From: Onchocerca volvulus
Lineage: Eukaryota > Nematoda > Chromadorea > Rhabditida > Onchocercidae
NCBI GenBank assembly: GCA_000499405.2
Contig: HG738138.1
Location: 10,042,888-10,106,887, forward strand
Length of the DNA stretch: 64,000 bases
Reading direction: 5' to 3'
Below, one piece after another: positions 25,501 to 40,500 of the stretch (position 1 is the first letter of the stretch; every line of letters starts with the position of its first letter). The notes beneath the pieces are model-generated. The model was not told the origin of the DNA, did not search any database, and saw nothing but the letters and a program-made list of their open reading frames with translations. The position numbers were made by a program, and so were the translations under genes.

Positions 25501-28500
25501 TCTTATATTTCATTTTTTATACGAGATAATGCAAGAAGCATCTAATACTGAATGCTCTTATTGAAGGCCTGAATAAATCAATAATTTAAATACACAAATT
25601 GAATGTTAGTGACCTTGTAGCTATCGGATCATTTTCAAATCTGTGTGATACAACTGCAACATTTGAATCCAATCCACTTCCTAACGTCTCTGATAATAAT
25701 GCAGATTTTGCTTTGGAAGGTGAATTGAATGGCTGTCCCAATTTCTTATGAAAACTTGGGATATTACAAACAGAATTTGGTGATGCTTCGCTTTTTAGAT
25801 GTCGTGTTATTCCTGCACTCATTTCCAATACATCAGTTCCAGAATCATTTTCTAAAACATAATTATATTGGCATGATGAATCAAAAACTATTAGCAAATT
25901 CGTTTTCTGAAGAATGGAACTGATCGACAATTCAATGTAGCTCTCACGGATCTCATAGAAATAATAAAATTGCATATAAATATGGGCAGTGAATTTTTGT
26001 TAACAGAAAAAGAAGACAATGACGAGAAAAATCTATATAAAATAGAATACTGTTAGCAGCTAAATTTGTGGATATTTTCATTTCATCAGTCCGTCCATTC
26101 TTGATGCCACTGAAACTGGCTAATGCCATACGGTGCGAAGAAAAATCAAAGAGCATAGCACTGTTGCATGATGAAACACCACCGGAGGATAAAGTGAAAG
26201 CAGGCTCCTGCATGAATGAACTATTATGAATTTTGTACAATTATTACATCAACAATTTGAAATCAGTAACTTGAAATGCGATAAAAATTTTCTTTAGCTC
26301 AATATTCCTCTCAATAAATAATTTAATATTATATTATGTGAACTTGAATCTAGAAGATAAAATGTTCACCTCATTTAAATAGCTAAATTAAATCAACAAA
26401 CGTTTAGTATACATATATAATGCTTTTTATGAGTATTTTTTACAACCGTATTTTCATCAAATTTTCCTTCAAAGTTGAATCTAAATCAATTCACAATGTC
26501 ATTCATTTTTAAAAAATAAGTAAGAAGCCAATATCCGCTATTTGCTTCCATAGTTTTTAGGAAAATCACGTGATCCGCAAATAAACCTAATATTTTGTTT
26601 TTTCAGAACATTCCGAGAAATTCTCGAAGATAATGTATCTCTCTGCTTTTTACAGATTTTTTTTTTTAGTAAAAATTGAAAAATTGATTGACTTTCTGCA
26701 CGATTGTTGATGAAGATGTAGTGATATGTTCCAACTGGACTGAAGCTTCAAAGCTGACTACATTCGCTTCAACTGCAGGAGTTCGTGTATCCGTTTCTGT
26801 ACCGTGAAACAACGTTTGTTTTAAAGCCTCATTCTGGCGCTTTTGTAACTGACTATAGTAGTCACTACTATAGACGGTTGTCGTCACATCTCGGCCTGGA
26901 ATTATTTAGTTTGGAGTAAGTTCCTATAAATTTTTGATAAATTAGTTTTGATTTAACGAAAAGATCAAGATAAAACGAAAGTTTAAGCGAATGAGATTAA
27001 AACAGGTTGATGCACTAACTGCTATGTTGCATCATGAAATTTTAACCTTTTTGAGTAGAATTCAACGTTGAGACTATATTTAACGCAGTTGTTGCATCAC
27101 TAAGCGCAGAGGATTTAGAAGTTGCTTTCAGAAATGATGATTCTGCGCGTACCCTGCGAACCATTTCCTTTGCTAAATTTCACCCAGTAAACCTTTTTCA
27201 TCTAATTTAAATATTTATAGCATTACAAAAGAATATTCGTCACTGATAACTCACTGATGACGAGTCAAAATTTCAATTGTATATAACGAATATCGAAAAA
27301 CCTGGAAAGATCTTCCGTTTGTTGATTTGACTTTATAGCTTACCGTAGAATTTCGAATCGGTACTGACTTGCCCATCATCTTGCTCTTTATCCTCTGGAA
27401 TTGTGTAAACCGAACCAGGCCTATGAGTTAAGAATGACTGGCTGTTGTAGTAACTAGCTGCAGCTGTGTAATCAAGATCTTCACTTTCCAATGACTATAA
27501 TCAATTTTTTCATAAACTAATCATCACCAATATCAATTAAACATAATTTCTTCAAGAATAAGTCATCAAAAATTAGAATAAAAATTAATGAAGTAACAAC
27601 ACCAGTTCTCAGTGGATCTAAAAGGATTTAGAAAGCATAATTTGAATTACAAGTTTGCATGAATAAAAGATTCTGTTTACTCACATTTTCATTTTCTTCC
27701 ACGATTTTTAGTGTACTGTCATTATCATCGGTATTCAGGAATGGATTTTTCCTCTCGGAATTGATCATATTCGAGCTCGATGTTTTGTCAGCGTGCTCAG
27801 TTTCGACTGACAATAGGATAGTATCATAAGCTACCTGATATGAATTCACTATCAGTGTCATGCTCATAAATATAAAAATGAGAATGTATAGAAGATAGAG
27901 TTCGTATCAGAAGAAATTTTACCGCTGGTGTCGTACTTTCATCGTGCGCAAAGATATTACTTATCACTTCATTTTTAATTAAGTTATCATGAACCCACTG
28001 CACATCAAATTCATCATTTGCTGCTTCTCCAAAAGCCTGACAATAATTTAAAGCTCATTTTTGGGACTTCATTCGACTAATCAAACCAAAAAGATCTCGA
28101 AATTGGTAGTGTAAGTATTTTCTAATTGGGAGAATTTTTTAACCTGTATTTGTTGTAGAACTGCCTTTCCGAATGCCTCTTGTTGCTCTTGTTCTTTTTC
28201 GACTTCGTCGTACGATTTTGATGGTGCGGAGGGCACTTCGATTACCTAAAATTACGAGTTTAGATAATTCAAAGAAAATGATGAAGCTGTAGTCTGGAAA
28301 TTCAAATTAAAATTTGATGACCTGATCAGGATAGTCATCTTCATCAGAGGAGGGACTTGTTTCAGCATCAGAATCGTCATCAGCTGCTATTCGAATTCCG
28401 TCACCGTGATCAGTTACTGTTATTGCTGGTGGAGTCCTGAACATGATAAACAATAAGTACCAACAAAGAGAAATTACTAAAATGAATCATTTGAAGCATG

Positions 28501-31500
28501 GTAAACCTTATCAAACAAAAATTTGAGGAAAATAACGAACCGCATGATGTGCGCAGTTTTCAATATCTCATGTTGAGCAGTGGTTTCTATAGCCTTTTTC
28601 GGAGAACTGTCCTAGAATTTTCAATGTCTATAAATGTTTTCACAAAAATTTTTTACATCTAAAGCACCCTGCACATCAAGGATGTTCTATTAATGTCAAG
28701 TCTAAATTTTAATCCCTTTAGTGTTATTATAAATTTGAATAGCATTATATTCGAAAAAATAAAATGCAAATAAAACTGAAGGGACTTACAGTTTTGATAA
28801 AACATTGTTCATCACTATCCTGAGCCGTATCTGCCTTGCACAGATTTTTTTCAGTAATAACACTTGATTCCTTAACAGTATTCTCAGAAACTGAAAAATA
28901 TTCCCATTTAATTTCAAAATCCTTAACCATTAAATTCTCAAAATGTGGAAATCTGTTAGAAAAGATTTAAAAAGTACTAAAAAAATTTCCTTCTTATCCA
29001 TAAATTAGTAAAAGCAAGGACCGACCATCAGTAAGTGCGACAATCTGATGACGTGAATCGACTGCTTTTATATGATCTTCTGCGCTCTTTCCGTGCTTTT
29101 GCATATCTATGTCACTCTTTTCTTCTTCCTCGCTGAAAACTGTTGTCCACATTCGAGGCTTTCGTTCAGTCCATTCATAATGTCCCTTAAAATTATTATA
29201 TTTCTATCACTATAAACTAACTCTTTTTTTTCAGTTACATTAAAGTCAGAAAAGAGCTCAGATACATTAACTAAAGTCATTTTAATGCACTAACCAATAA
29301 AGCGTAATACTGCCAATATAATTTAGCAAAGGTGTTGCTAATGCTCTTTCTACATTACAAACCAACAATTAATTTGCAGATAATAGAAAGAATGAATTGG
29401 TTCATTACGGCTATATGGAAGTAAAATAAATTTTTGACCTGATCAGACCAGTCGAGAGTTCCAATACCACTGTCCGCATCTTGATTTTCTTTTGAAAAAT
29501 CTTCCATTTGGGTAACACCATCAAATATAAACCTTCGATCATCTCCGTAAGTATAATCAAAATCGGTGCTGCCATAATCACTACTTCCGGGTGCTGATGG
29601 ACTATCTGCTTCCTGAATGTTAGTACCAATAACAACACTCGATATCATATTTACTTTGGTGACACTGGGATCACAGTTGCTGTCTTCAGTTATTGTGTGA
29701 TCACTATTCATTTGCGGTAATGCGACATCGATGGAGGTTGTAGCAGAAGATTCCATAAAACTCATTAAGATTTCATTCTTCTCTATTTCTTGGATATTTT
29801 TCTCAGCAATTTTTGCACACGTATCATCAGTATATCCAGAATTTTTACTCTCACGCCATTCATTTCCATCATCGTAAGCTCCTGATGTTTCTAAAATAAA
29901 CAGTTTTTATTTAATGCATTGGATGCAAATCGATTACTTATGCTTTATTAAAATCTTATTCTCATACTTCATTTAGTTGAATTGGTTTACTTTTTAGATT
30001 TCCATTATTTCAAAAATTCACGAAAAAACATTACCACTTTGAGAAAGAGGATGAGATGAGACCGCATGAGTAGCTTCGAAATGCTCCTCTTGTGCAGCTT
30101 TCATCACGGCTAAGATTTGTTGTCTTTCAAATGGTGAAAGTCTCGCTAACTTATCGTGAAACTCATCTATAAAAATGTATGGAAAAATTACCCAGTCAAA
30201 AAGTTTCGCCATGACATGCATTAGTTGAAAAATTATTATCATTAATCATTATTTAATCAACCGTCTGGAATGTTGCTTCTAAGCATAATATAAGACGAAA
30301 TAAAAATAATTATAATTGAAGAACAAACCATTAACTGGAGTAATTGGAGGTAGTATCGTCAGTGCTGGAACCAATGATGATGGAATAATATTTGACTCCT
30401 CGGATTCGGCAGCTTTCATCACGCTGATAATTTGGTTTCGTTCAGCTGGCGACAAACACGACAAATCCACTTCATCGACACTGTCTGTGGATACAGAGAA
30501 AGGCATCATAGCAGATAGCTTCGACTCTACTTCATTGATTGAGCCAGAATCCACTTGTGATTGCTCAGATAACCTCCTTACTGAATCTCTGTAAATCCTA
30601 AACTGCAACAATGCGATTAGCTCAGTGGAAAAAAATTGACATGATTCGTAACTTAAAAACATCAGTGCTCATAGAATACAAAATTTCCGATCAAACTAAA
30701 GAGAAGAAAAAAGAATTTTTTATTTTTTTTTATTTATTTCGCTTTTTTTTTTTTTATATATAACTCTCCAACAACCAAAAAAGAAAACAAACGAACTTCT
30801 TTGATAGACATATCAGAAAAAAAATAAAAAAAAATTGTGTTTGAAAAACTTGTTTTCTCATATAATTATTTATTTATTCATATATTTATTATTATTATCA
30901 TATTCGTTATTATTATTTATTATTTATTAATTTGTTTATTTATTTATTTATTTATTTACTACTATTATTACTATTATTATTATTATTATTATTATTATCA
31001 TTATTATTATTATTATTATTATTATCATTATTATTATTATCATTATTATTATTATTATTATTATTATTAATATTATTATTCTCCGAAAATTTTCTTTTTA
31101 TTATTAACTTATAATTGAAAACGGATGTATATAGAAATATCAGGGCAAAAGAAATTTTAACCTTCGATTCTCATTTTTGAAAAATGAATCAACCGTATGC
31201 GAAACGGATATTTTAACCGGAGCTGGTGATCCAGATATACTAGTCGATGTCGTGTCTAATTCAGCGCTTGCCATTACAGCCATGATTTTTTGACGTTCTT
31301 CTTCTGACAAATCGTCCAAACCAGGCAATAATTCATTTTCAAGCAAAGATGGACTTGAAGATATCGGATACGAAGAGGATACCTTTTGTGGAAGTTTTGG
31401 CTACAAATTAAGCTCTATAAATTTTTCGTTCATCAATGAATAGTAGTTGGAGAAAATCCAAGAATGAAATTTTGTAGATTTTGAAAAGTCAATCTTTCCT

Positions 31501-34500
31501 CGTATCTAGAGATGTTTAGTTATTTATTTTTATATTGATTAATGTTCAGATTTGATAAGACTAGAAGTTTTAATCCCATTTCACAGAAAAATTGAAAATA
31601 TGGCGCAAGGAAATGGTAAATGTTTCAAAAACAAATTTAAATTCAGACTAAATAGTCCAATCATTGCCTTAGGGAGAATGGTGAAATCAAAATTAGTGTT
31701 TAAATTAAAGCTATGCCATTAACTGAAAAAAAAAGTTTCAAATTAACTGTTGCAAATTTCTTCGAATGTTCATTTTACTATGCATTCAGAAAACACCACA
31801 AAAATGTTAACCTTAGTGATCGTTGTCAAGTCGGAAGTGGAAGCAGCATGCTGAGCAACTTGAACAAGTTGCTCAGTAGCTTGCTTCGCACCCTTGAATG
31901 CGTCACCAGCCAAACGCGATAAGGAACCAAACATAATTTTTGTGGCAACACGTGGTGCCCTTTCGGTATTCCACTGCTGCTCTTTTTCTGTGCATATAAA
32001 TTAGAGTATTCACTGAGAAGACAAATTTAAAATGCTGCTGAAATGTCGTATGGCTCATACTGCTCCCACAAATATTCATTCGACAAGCAAGACCTTTCAA
32101 AAATTTCTAAATTAATCGATAATGAAATAATAAGGATATTAGCTAGAAAAGAAAATTCATTTTGTCTACTGTATTATTTAACAAAGACATCCGTACTGTA
32201 CCTGGTAAATACTGTTGTTGTTGCTGTTGTTGTTGCGTCTTTTGTTGTAGTGTTGTTGAAGAAGCGAAATATGACGATGCATAGAGCTGCGAAGTGCTCT
32301 CTGAAGCATGCACATGCAGTGCTGAGGCTTGCACCACTGTTGCTGCAAGTTTTGATGCTTGATCGATAGGCAAATGCGCAATGCCTGCGAAAGCCTTTGA
32401 AGGTCCAATCGATGATGAAGATGATGGCGGTGATAGTGATAGTGATGGCAGCAAGTGTAATGACTCTCCCGATGCATTTTCTTCCGTTTCTGTGAGTAAA
32501 TACTTTCGAACTTACTGAATGGAACAATACGATATCGAAAAATCCGTTATTATATATATTTATGTAAACAAATATATATATAAAATATATACATATATTT
32601 GACATTTCGTAATAATGGAAGAAAATCCCAGTTTCATTCAAGATTATCTATGATCAAGGCATAAATTCATAAATTCATTATGCTTATTAGAAAATTTTTT
32701 CGAAAAACTATTGTCTAATTCGTTCATCTGTCTATATCGTCTATCACGAGTACTTATTTTGCACTGAAATCAAAATTTACTCATGAATTGTTTTTATATT
32801 TTAAATTGGATTAATTTATAAATGTACTCTTGTCTGGCAAGTTTGTTTTTCGTCATCATCTTATTTTAAGCGTTGAAACTTGTTTTTTACATATTGATTA
32901 TACTACTGCTTCCATCCTTCTTTTACTGAATTTGCACTATCCAGAATTAATGGCCTTACACCAAAAAAGTTTTCTTCATTATCTTTGAAAATTTTCTGAA
33001 TTCAAAAGCTTCTTACAGATCCTTAATTTAAAACAAGCAAATTTCATAATATGACAATCACTGAGCATGCATTCGCTCAACGAAACAGTATGCAAAAAAT
33101 ATTAAAGCTAACAATAATGATAAAGTATAAAATAGAACTACTTTAAATACTAATGTTTAATATTAATAATTATGATCAGTGGTTCATAAAAATTATTCTA
33201 GGAATTATTTTGCTTAACGTTTATTTTATCGATCTTTTAAATGCATTTTAATGATCTTACAGCTAAAAACACATCAAAAAAGCATTATGTTCAGGCTTTT
33301 CAAATAATACCATACGACCGATCTGTCTATAAGATTCTGTCCTGGATAACTGTTACAGCAACTGAATAACGTAGAAAGAATTTTTTGATTGTCTGAACAG
33401 GTCAGTTATGAATGTACAAATTCTTAATCTGGTTTTGCTGATTACATTTCAGTGTCCGGAAAAATGCCCCTTTCGTAATTATTGTCAAATTATGCAATTT
33501 CAAAGCAAAACCTGGAATTTCAGCAATTTCTTCAGTGCATAATGAATTTCTCAGTAAACTCAAACGTTCTTCACACCACTTCCCAATATTCGCTTCGCAA
33601 CCAAATTCCTCTAATGATTTCATTTTAATATCTCGTTTCGCATGTGCACTTTGCCATGACTCGCTTTGTTTATTAACTGTGAAATCCCTTTTAACTGATT
33701 GTTCCATCAACGTATCCATTTCACTTACATTGTGTAATATATCTTTTTTACTTTTCACGGATTCCGTGAATGCGTGAGTATCAGATTTTACTTCATCATC
33801 AACGTTAACAGTATGTAAAGCTTTTGGCCCTCTTTCATCAATTACTGGCTCCTTTCTTTGTGAATCATATACCTTGGCATTCACAATCAATTCGTTTACA
33901 AAATTTACATCATTTTCAACTTCTGAATCATCGTCATTATGTATAGAAACTTTTGATACATTTTCTGCATTCGCAAGCTTGAATTGGAGATCAACCATTT
34001 CAATATGTTCAATTTCTTCCTTTGTTAGCCCAGCAAATCTATCAGTATTTTCTTCATCTATAGCACTATATCGTATTCCGTGACTGAATACTTCCGTTTT
34101 GCTGTTTGGCAAAAGTTTCATATGAGTAGAGCTTGGAATAACTTCTAATGATAAGTCCGTATTTCTTATGATATCATACTTCGTTAACGGTTCTTTCACT
34201 TCTGGAAGATCAGTATCATTTGTAAATCTTGGAGTTGACGAGAGTGTTTCAGGAAACAGATCGAACGACTTCACACTGTTCTGATCTATCTCTTCATTTT
34301 CATCTGATGTTCCCGGACCGAAATTTGATGACTCACTTGAGGACATATATTCTGAATCTTGATTTTCACCATATTCATTAGCTGTTTGTTCTGAAGCTAA
34401 ATTCTTCGTTGTTATTAAAACTTCATTGATATGGGCAGGATTAGTTTTATTTGCTGTTGGTATCTCGATTTCAAATTTTTGATTTTCAAGGTGCGCTTGC

Positions 34501-37500
34501 ATTGATTTTTCCATGTTTTGTCTGTTTGCTTTTGACAGATCATCTACAGAGGTAGAGTTTTGGAAAAGTTTTGCCTCATCGGCATTACCTTTAAAAGGCA
34601 GCATGGTAATTATACTATTCTTGACTGGATTCAGCATGCTAGCAAATTTATTAAAAGCAGTTTTACTCAATGCTACCTCTTTTTGCTGCGGTTCCATCTG
34701 ATTTGTTTTACCGGTCATCTCATCTTCCATACTAAATCGTTCCAGAACCGTCATTTCAAGCTGCAAAAGAGCATTTCGCTCCTCTTCTTTGATATGCTCC
34801 AACTCTTCCTTGGTCAATTGATCTTTAGACATTTCCTCAGTAAGCAATCCATTTGTTTTCAAATCTGAACCTTTTCTTTTTTCGACTATTCCTGTAGATT
34901 GTCTTTCAAAAATGTAAATTTCCTTCATCTGTTTTGCTCGTTGTTCTACAGCTCGTATTTGCATCAGTTCTTCCTCAGTCAAAATGTAATTCTCTTTTTC
35001 TTGACCTTGCATTGTTCCCGCTTCTTTTTTCTCAAGAATACCGTTTTGTAAATGTTTTGCTTCTCCTTCAACGCTACATACCAAAGTCTTCTTTCTAGAA
35101 GGAATGATATCTTTGTTTTCTTTCAAATCATCAACAATCACTGTTTTTTCTGTTCTCAAAGTAGCAAATGATTCCACCTCTTTTGCTCGTTTCTCCATAG
35201 CCTTTATTTGCAATAACTTGCCCTCCTTGTCTTTCTTTGGTTTGTCGGTTTTGAATTCACCTGAAAATGACCCGTCAACAGCTTGCAGTTCCTTTGCGCG
35301 TTCTCCAGCAGCTCTGATGTGTTCTAACTCTTTTTCGGTCGTACAAATATCTTGTGTTTCTCGGTATTTGTATTTCTCTGTTTCTCCAGGTGCAAAAATG
35401 TTAAATTCGTCTAATTTCTCCAGTTGTTTTGCCCGATCATTAACCAATCTGATTTGTTCGAATTCTTCATCAGTCAGGCCTGCGATCTCAGTTTCCATCA
35501 CTTCTTTCAAAATAGGATTCTCGAGTTTTCCCGGATAATTTATCTGTTCTTTCAGCTCCTTGATATGCATTATTTCCTCTTCAGTTAGCTTCATTTCTAA
35601 TCTCTCGTAATTTTGAAAATTTTTCATTGTTTGCATACCTATGGTACCAGACTCTGCTCTATTGAAATCTTCTTCATCCATTTTTATTACCGTTGACTTC
35701 AGACATGGTACTTCCTGAAGCAAATTTGTATCGCCTATGCTGTTAGCTGCGCTTGTTCCCGAATCTTCCACTTTCTCGTGGTGCATTTCATAAACCATTT
35801 CTTTTGTATCCAGTATCTTTCCCGATTCTATCCTTCCAATCGCAGAGACCCTGGTTAGAACATCTTTCTTATTAGGTTCTGATTTCCATTCCATGTTGAG
35901 ACCCACCGACATATTTACTTTCTCTGCTGTTTTCGATTCTGTTAATGAATTGATAGCTGTGATATTTTTTAGATTTTCTACAATTTCATGATCATTACTG
36001 GGCCACTTCATCCACTGAATGTCATCTTCCATCATCACAGCTGCTTCTGTGACTTTTTGAATATGCTTCATCTCTGCATCTGAAATTCCACAGCTAACTT
36101 CCTCACTTTTCCTATTCTTCTGGAGATGAACTTTTGCGTCCAAAGTCGATTCCTGTCCAAGTCTTACCGTATTAGTTTTCGGTGCTATCTCTCCAAGGAT
36201 TTGCTCATTTTGCTGTTTAGCCAGTCTTCCAGATAAAGAAAATCTTTCTATTGATGTCTTCAGTAAAACTCTTGATTTATTGCCATCCATCGATTCTTCA
36301 AGCTCATTCGTATCACTTTTCATCTGATTGACAGTGTTGTCGGACTTCTCTTCAGCAGCATCCATTGAACTTTCTTTGACACTATCTGCTTTTGTAACTT
36401 TGATAACAAATGGAAATGCTCCCTTTCCGGCTTTTTCAATAACACCTTTGATGTGTGTCCGTTCGCATAATGCAAAATCATTCATATCCGGAAGTTTGTA
36501 AATAGATTGTCTGAAAACTTGACATACTTTGCCCGGATGAATAAATTAAATATTTTATTTGTCGATAAAGATTAAATATTTAATTCTTATTATCTTGTGA
36601 ATCAAATAATTTGATATGCGCATTTTCGCAAAAGGAAAAAAAATATTACAAGATATTCTTTTTTGACTTTTTCTAACACACAGAAAACAGAGACCTTCTC
36701 GCAGCCATTGATAATGACTGGCTACTTCGAGATCGTCGCTTCGCTGCGCTTAGTACCTGAAATTTAAATTCGAATTTAAATAATGTGTACGAAAAATTGC
36801 TTTAATGACTCTTTATTTATTATTTACATGCTAGTAGATTAAGGTGAAGCGATTCAAATACAGCCGGTCTAACTAGCGCGTAAATTAAAAGAAGAATATT
36901 GATAGCTTGTATTGCCACTTTTTGAGGAGAACTTTATGTGCTGCATTCACCGTTAATCAGAAATTATACTGCAATCATTGACCATACCATACTGTTATAA
37001 ATACTTATTTTTCAATTAATTGAAATAAAGGATGACAGAGTAATTAATTTTTGAAATTTTTTGGCAATACAGCTAATTAAGACCGATTTACGGTTTCCTT
37101 GAAATATTGTCTCTAACAATATTGCATTAATAACATGAAACTTGCACTATTAGTAGTAAAAACTAACTTTTTCAATATGGTCACGCTCCTCACTTGAAAG
37201 ACCAGCTAATGCACTATCAGGTAATTTCGTACTTATATCTGAACCATTTCTTGAAGCTCCAGAAGTTCTTCGAAGCAAATCCATGAATTCGTCCCTACCA
37301 TCAGGAGAACTTTTTCGACTCAGTGCGTCGCCTTGTCGGTGACTTGTTCGCCAGATAAATGATATCGGAGAACGTGACCTATCTTCTCCATTAACCGTGC
37401 CACCTCCAAATAAAGAGAACCAGGATGAACTTTGATGAGATGATCCAGACTCTGGCACCGTTACTGAATACTGCTCTATTTGTTCAGTTAAACTGAAACA

Positions 37501-40500
37501 GAGAATAATCTTATGATTAATTTTTCAAGTTCATAAGTTAAAAGTGGAAAGAAACAGTCAAAAATTTAATATGAGTAGAAAAAAATATAAAATGAACTGG
37601 CAAACTATACAAACATTAAAAGATATACTAATAATAAGACATGATAAATTTAATACAAAGAATACTAAAAAAATCTGGAATTCACTACAGCTCTCGTAAG
37701 TCAGAAGACATGAATCTTTCCAAAGAAATTCCTAACCCCAATGCGATCTTTCTTTCGATTTCTTCATCACTTTCGGAAGACGTAAGAGGTGCTGATTCCG
37801 CCTGGCTATCAATATCAGCGCGCATTTGCAAGAAGTACCTAGCCCTTGGATTAAGTTCAGCTCTGAAGCGATTTCCTAGCTCCACAGCAGCGAGTTCGGC
37901 GATTTGCTCCGTTATCCGTTCTGCGAAAAAATTGAGGCGCATCAGGCAGTCTGCATGATACAACATAGATCCATCACCAGCAATGCTTTCTCGCTCACAG
38001 CGTTCGAAGATGTTCATTTCGTGAGTCCCTCGAGGTTTCTCATTTTTCAACAGCCACGTCGAAGAACGTTTTAAAGATTCTTTACCTTCACCATTTCCCA
38101 CTTTTGTAAACATGGACTGTGATATCAGAGATCCAGGAAAACTGCAAGTCTTCCTAGATCTCTCCCATCCATTTTGTGAAACAGATGCTATTGAAGCTAC
38201 GTCAAAAGTTGAATCTGCCTGTTCTATAGAATTAATTCCAATATCTGTTGTGTTTTCAACCTTGCTTGTCGTATTTGATATGGAAACTTCTGAGTTATCT
38301 TGACGAATCACTGTTTTTTCAGCGCTATCTTTCTTTCTCTCTTTTCCTAGTAATGTAGACTGTGAAGTAAGCAAATTTTGATCGGTGTAAACCACAAAAA
38401 CACTAGAAGCGCGAGTAAACGATGGTTTCATGCCTTCAATATCTGTTTTCGCAGCATATTCTTTCTCGTCATTAAATGTTTTCCAGAAGTTAGCCCTTCC
38501 GTAATGTGGTACTTTTTGCGAAAATCGAAGATTCTGTGTCATTTTTTTATACAGTCGATCTGTATAAGTTACTGTTGAAGTGACATGAAATCCATCAATG
38601 AGACCATGATTCGAATGCTCTAAACTAAATTCAACTTTTCCGTTAGGTTGAATTCGTGAGTATGATTTGCCCTTGATAAACATGGTGCCTCTTTCGCCCT
38701 CAATTATTTCATTGCATTTACAACTTATTTTTGAAAAATTATTAGTATCATCATCAGACAACTGTTCGTTTCTACGAATTCTGATGCGTGACTCATCCAT
38801 CCAAGATTTCATCACGGATTTGTCGATGATCGACTGTTTTTGTTTCGTGCATCGTTCCCACGGTCCTTCAAATGCGAATTTTTTTTGCCAACGACTAAGG
38901 GATTCAGGTGAGAGGGTCATTCTTGAGGGATTCTCTAAATCTTCCATGATCAATTCAGATCCAGACTTCAGGATGTCATCATCCAATCCGATTTGTTCGT
39001 TCTGAGGTCCCTCTTTTGCCAACATATTAATATGCTCAATTCCATTTTCTTCGTGTTGTTTCTCGTCGAAATAATCCGTACCTGTTACTGAATCAATTCT
39101 TATAACTTGTGGAATATTATAATGAGAAAGCGGTTCTTCACTCAAATCTCCCGATAACGCCAACTGATCACATACCACAGACTTATCAGTTAATATTACA
39201 CCTCTTGCAACTTCACCCGGCACGCCAGTTATGCTCGAAATAGTCGGACAAGGTTCAAAACTAGATAAGTTCCAATTTTTCCCTGTTCTGTCTGAATGCT
39301 CAAAGTCCTCACTGTCACTTTCCTGATCTGCCAACTCTATATACTCATCTTCAGCATTTCTTAGTTTTCTTGATACTTTCACTGATTTTACTGTTACAGT
39401 TTCTTCGGCAGACAGTTTCTTCGGCGGACTGTTCATGTAAATATCTTTATGGGAGGAATGGAACCGTTGGAATTTAGTGTATGCTATTTCAGTTTCTGGA
39501 TATAACCTTTGAATTACTGGACCACAAAATCCAATATCGGGATTGCCTATCGAGTGCCCATCATCAACGCTTACTTGGTCAACTTGAGTATTCTTTTGAA
39601 TTTGAATTAAATTTTTCTTTTTGTAACTGTCGTCTATGTTAGACACTTCGTCTAATGGAACAGTTAGGCTTCCATGTAACAACATCAAGCTCTTATCATC
39701 TTTCAAGTGTTCATGATCAGTTTCATAAACTTCTACACCACCTAACATTGCAGAATTCATCACCGACTGACCATCGCTCAGAAAAAATTCATATCGTTCT
39801 TTTCCTGTTTCAACATTGAAGTCAAATCTAACTTCATTTTGATTTTTACTCATAGGCTGCCTTTGCAACAACTGCAATTTTATATTCTGGAATTTTGAAA
39901 ATGATTTTTCAGCCAAACATGTAATGGCAATATGTTCCAGTTCCTCAGCAGTTAATTCCAATTTATCATTTAAGCTGATTAATAAAGATGTTTTCTGAGA
40001 ATCCGAAGTATCTTTGCAATAGTCAAAAGAAGGGAATTTATGCTTAGTAATTTTGCCGACATAGTTGACATGTTCCAACTTAACGACTGGTAATATTTCG
40101 TTCAATTTTTCATTCGCAGTATGTTCTGCAACTGTAATGGATTTTGTTTGCACCACTTTTGGCATCTCAGATTGGTCAAATGCTTCTCTATCCACATTTG
40201 CAAATCTAGCAATACCCTCAAGTTCTTCATGATTTACTTCAAATTGACTATCCTCATTTTTGACGGGTTTGCTAATACATAAATCTTTTCTAGCCATTTG
40301 ATTTATATAAGCGATATATTCCAATCTTTCTTTCGTTAGCTCTTTTTGATCTTCCCCGATTACGCCATCCGATACAAATGAAATGTCATCATTTGACCCA
40401 AAAATTGAGGATTCTGTACTTTCTTCAACTTGTTTAGATTGCCAGAAGTTGTCCATCATATTCTCAGCCGCTATAGTATTTTTCGTTGATGCTATATCCT

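Noticed and set aside
27047..27153. Open stretch with AG and GT borders between exons 27344 and 26895 of the giant gene
   Set aside because: Its open frame needs an incoming phase 2, but the upstream exon leaves in phase 1, and the two flanking exons join in phase without it.
30837..31114. Plus-strand open frames rich in Tyr or Leu
   Set aside because: They are readings of the TTA microsatellite.
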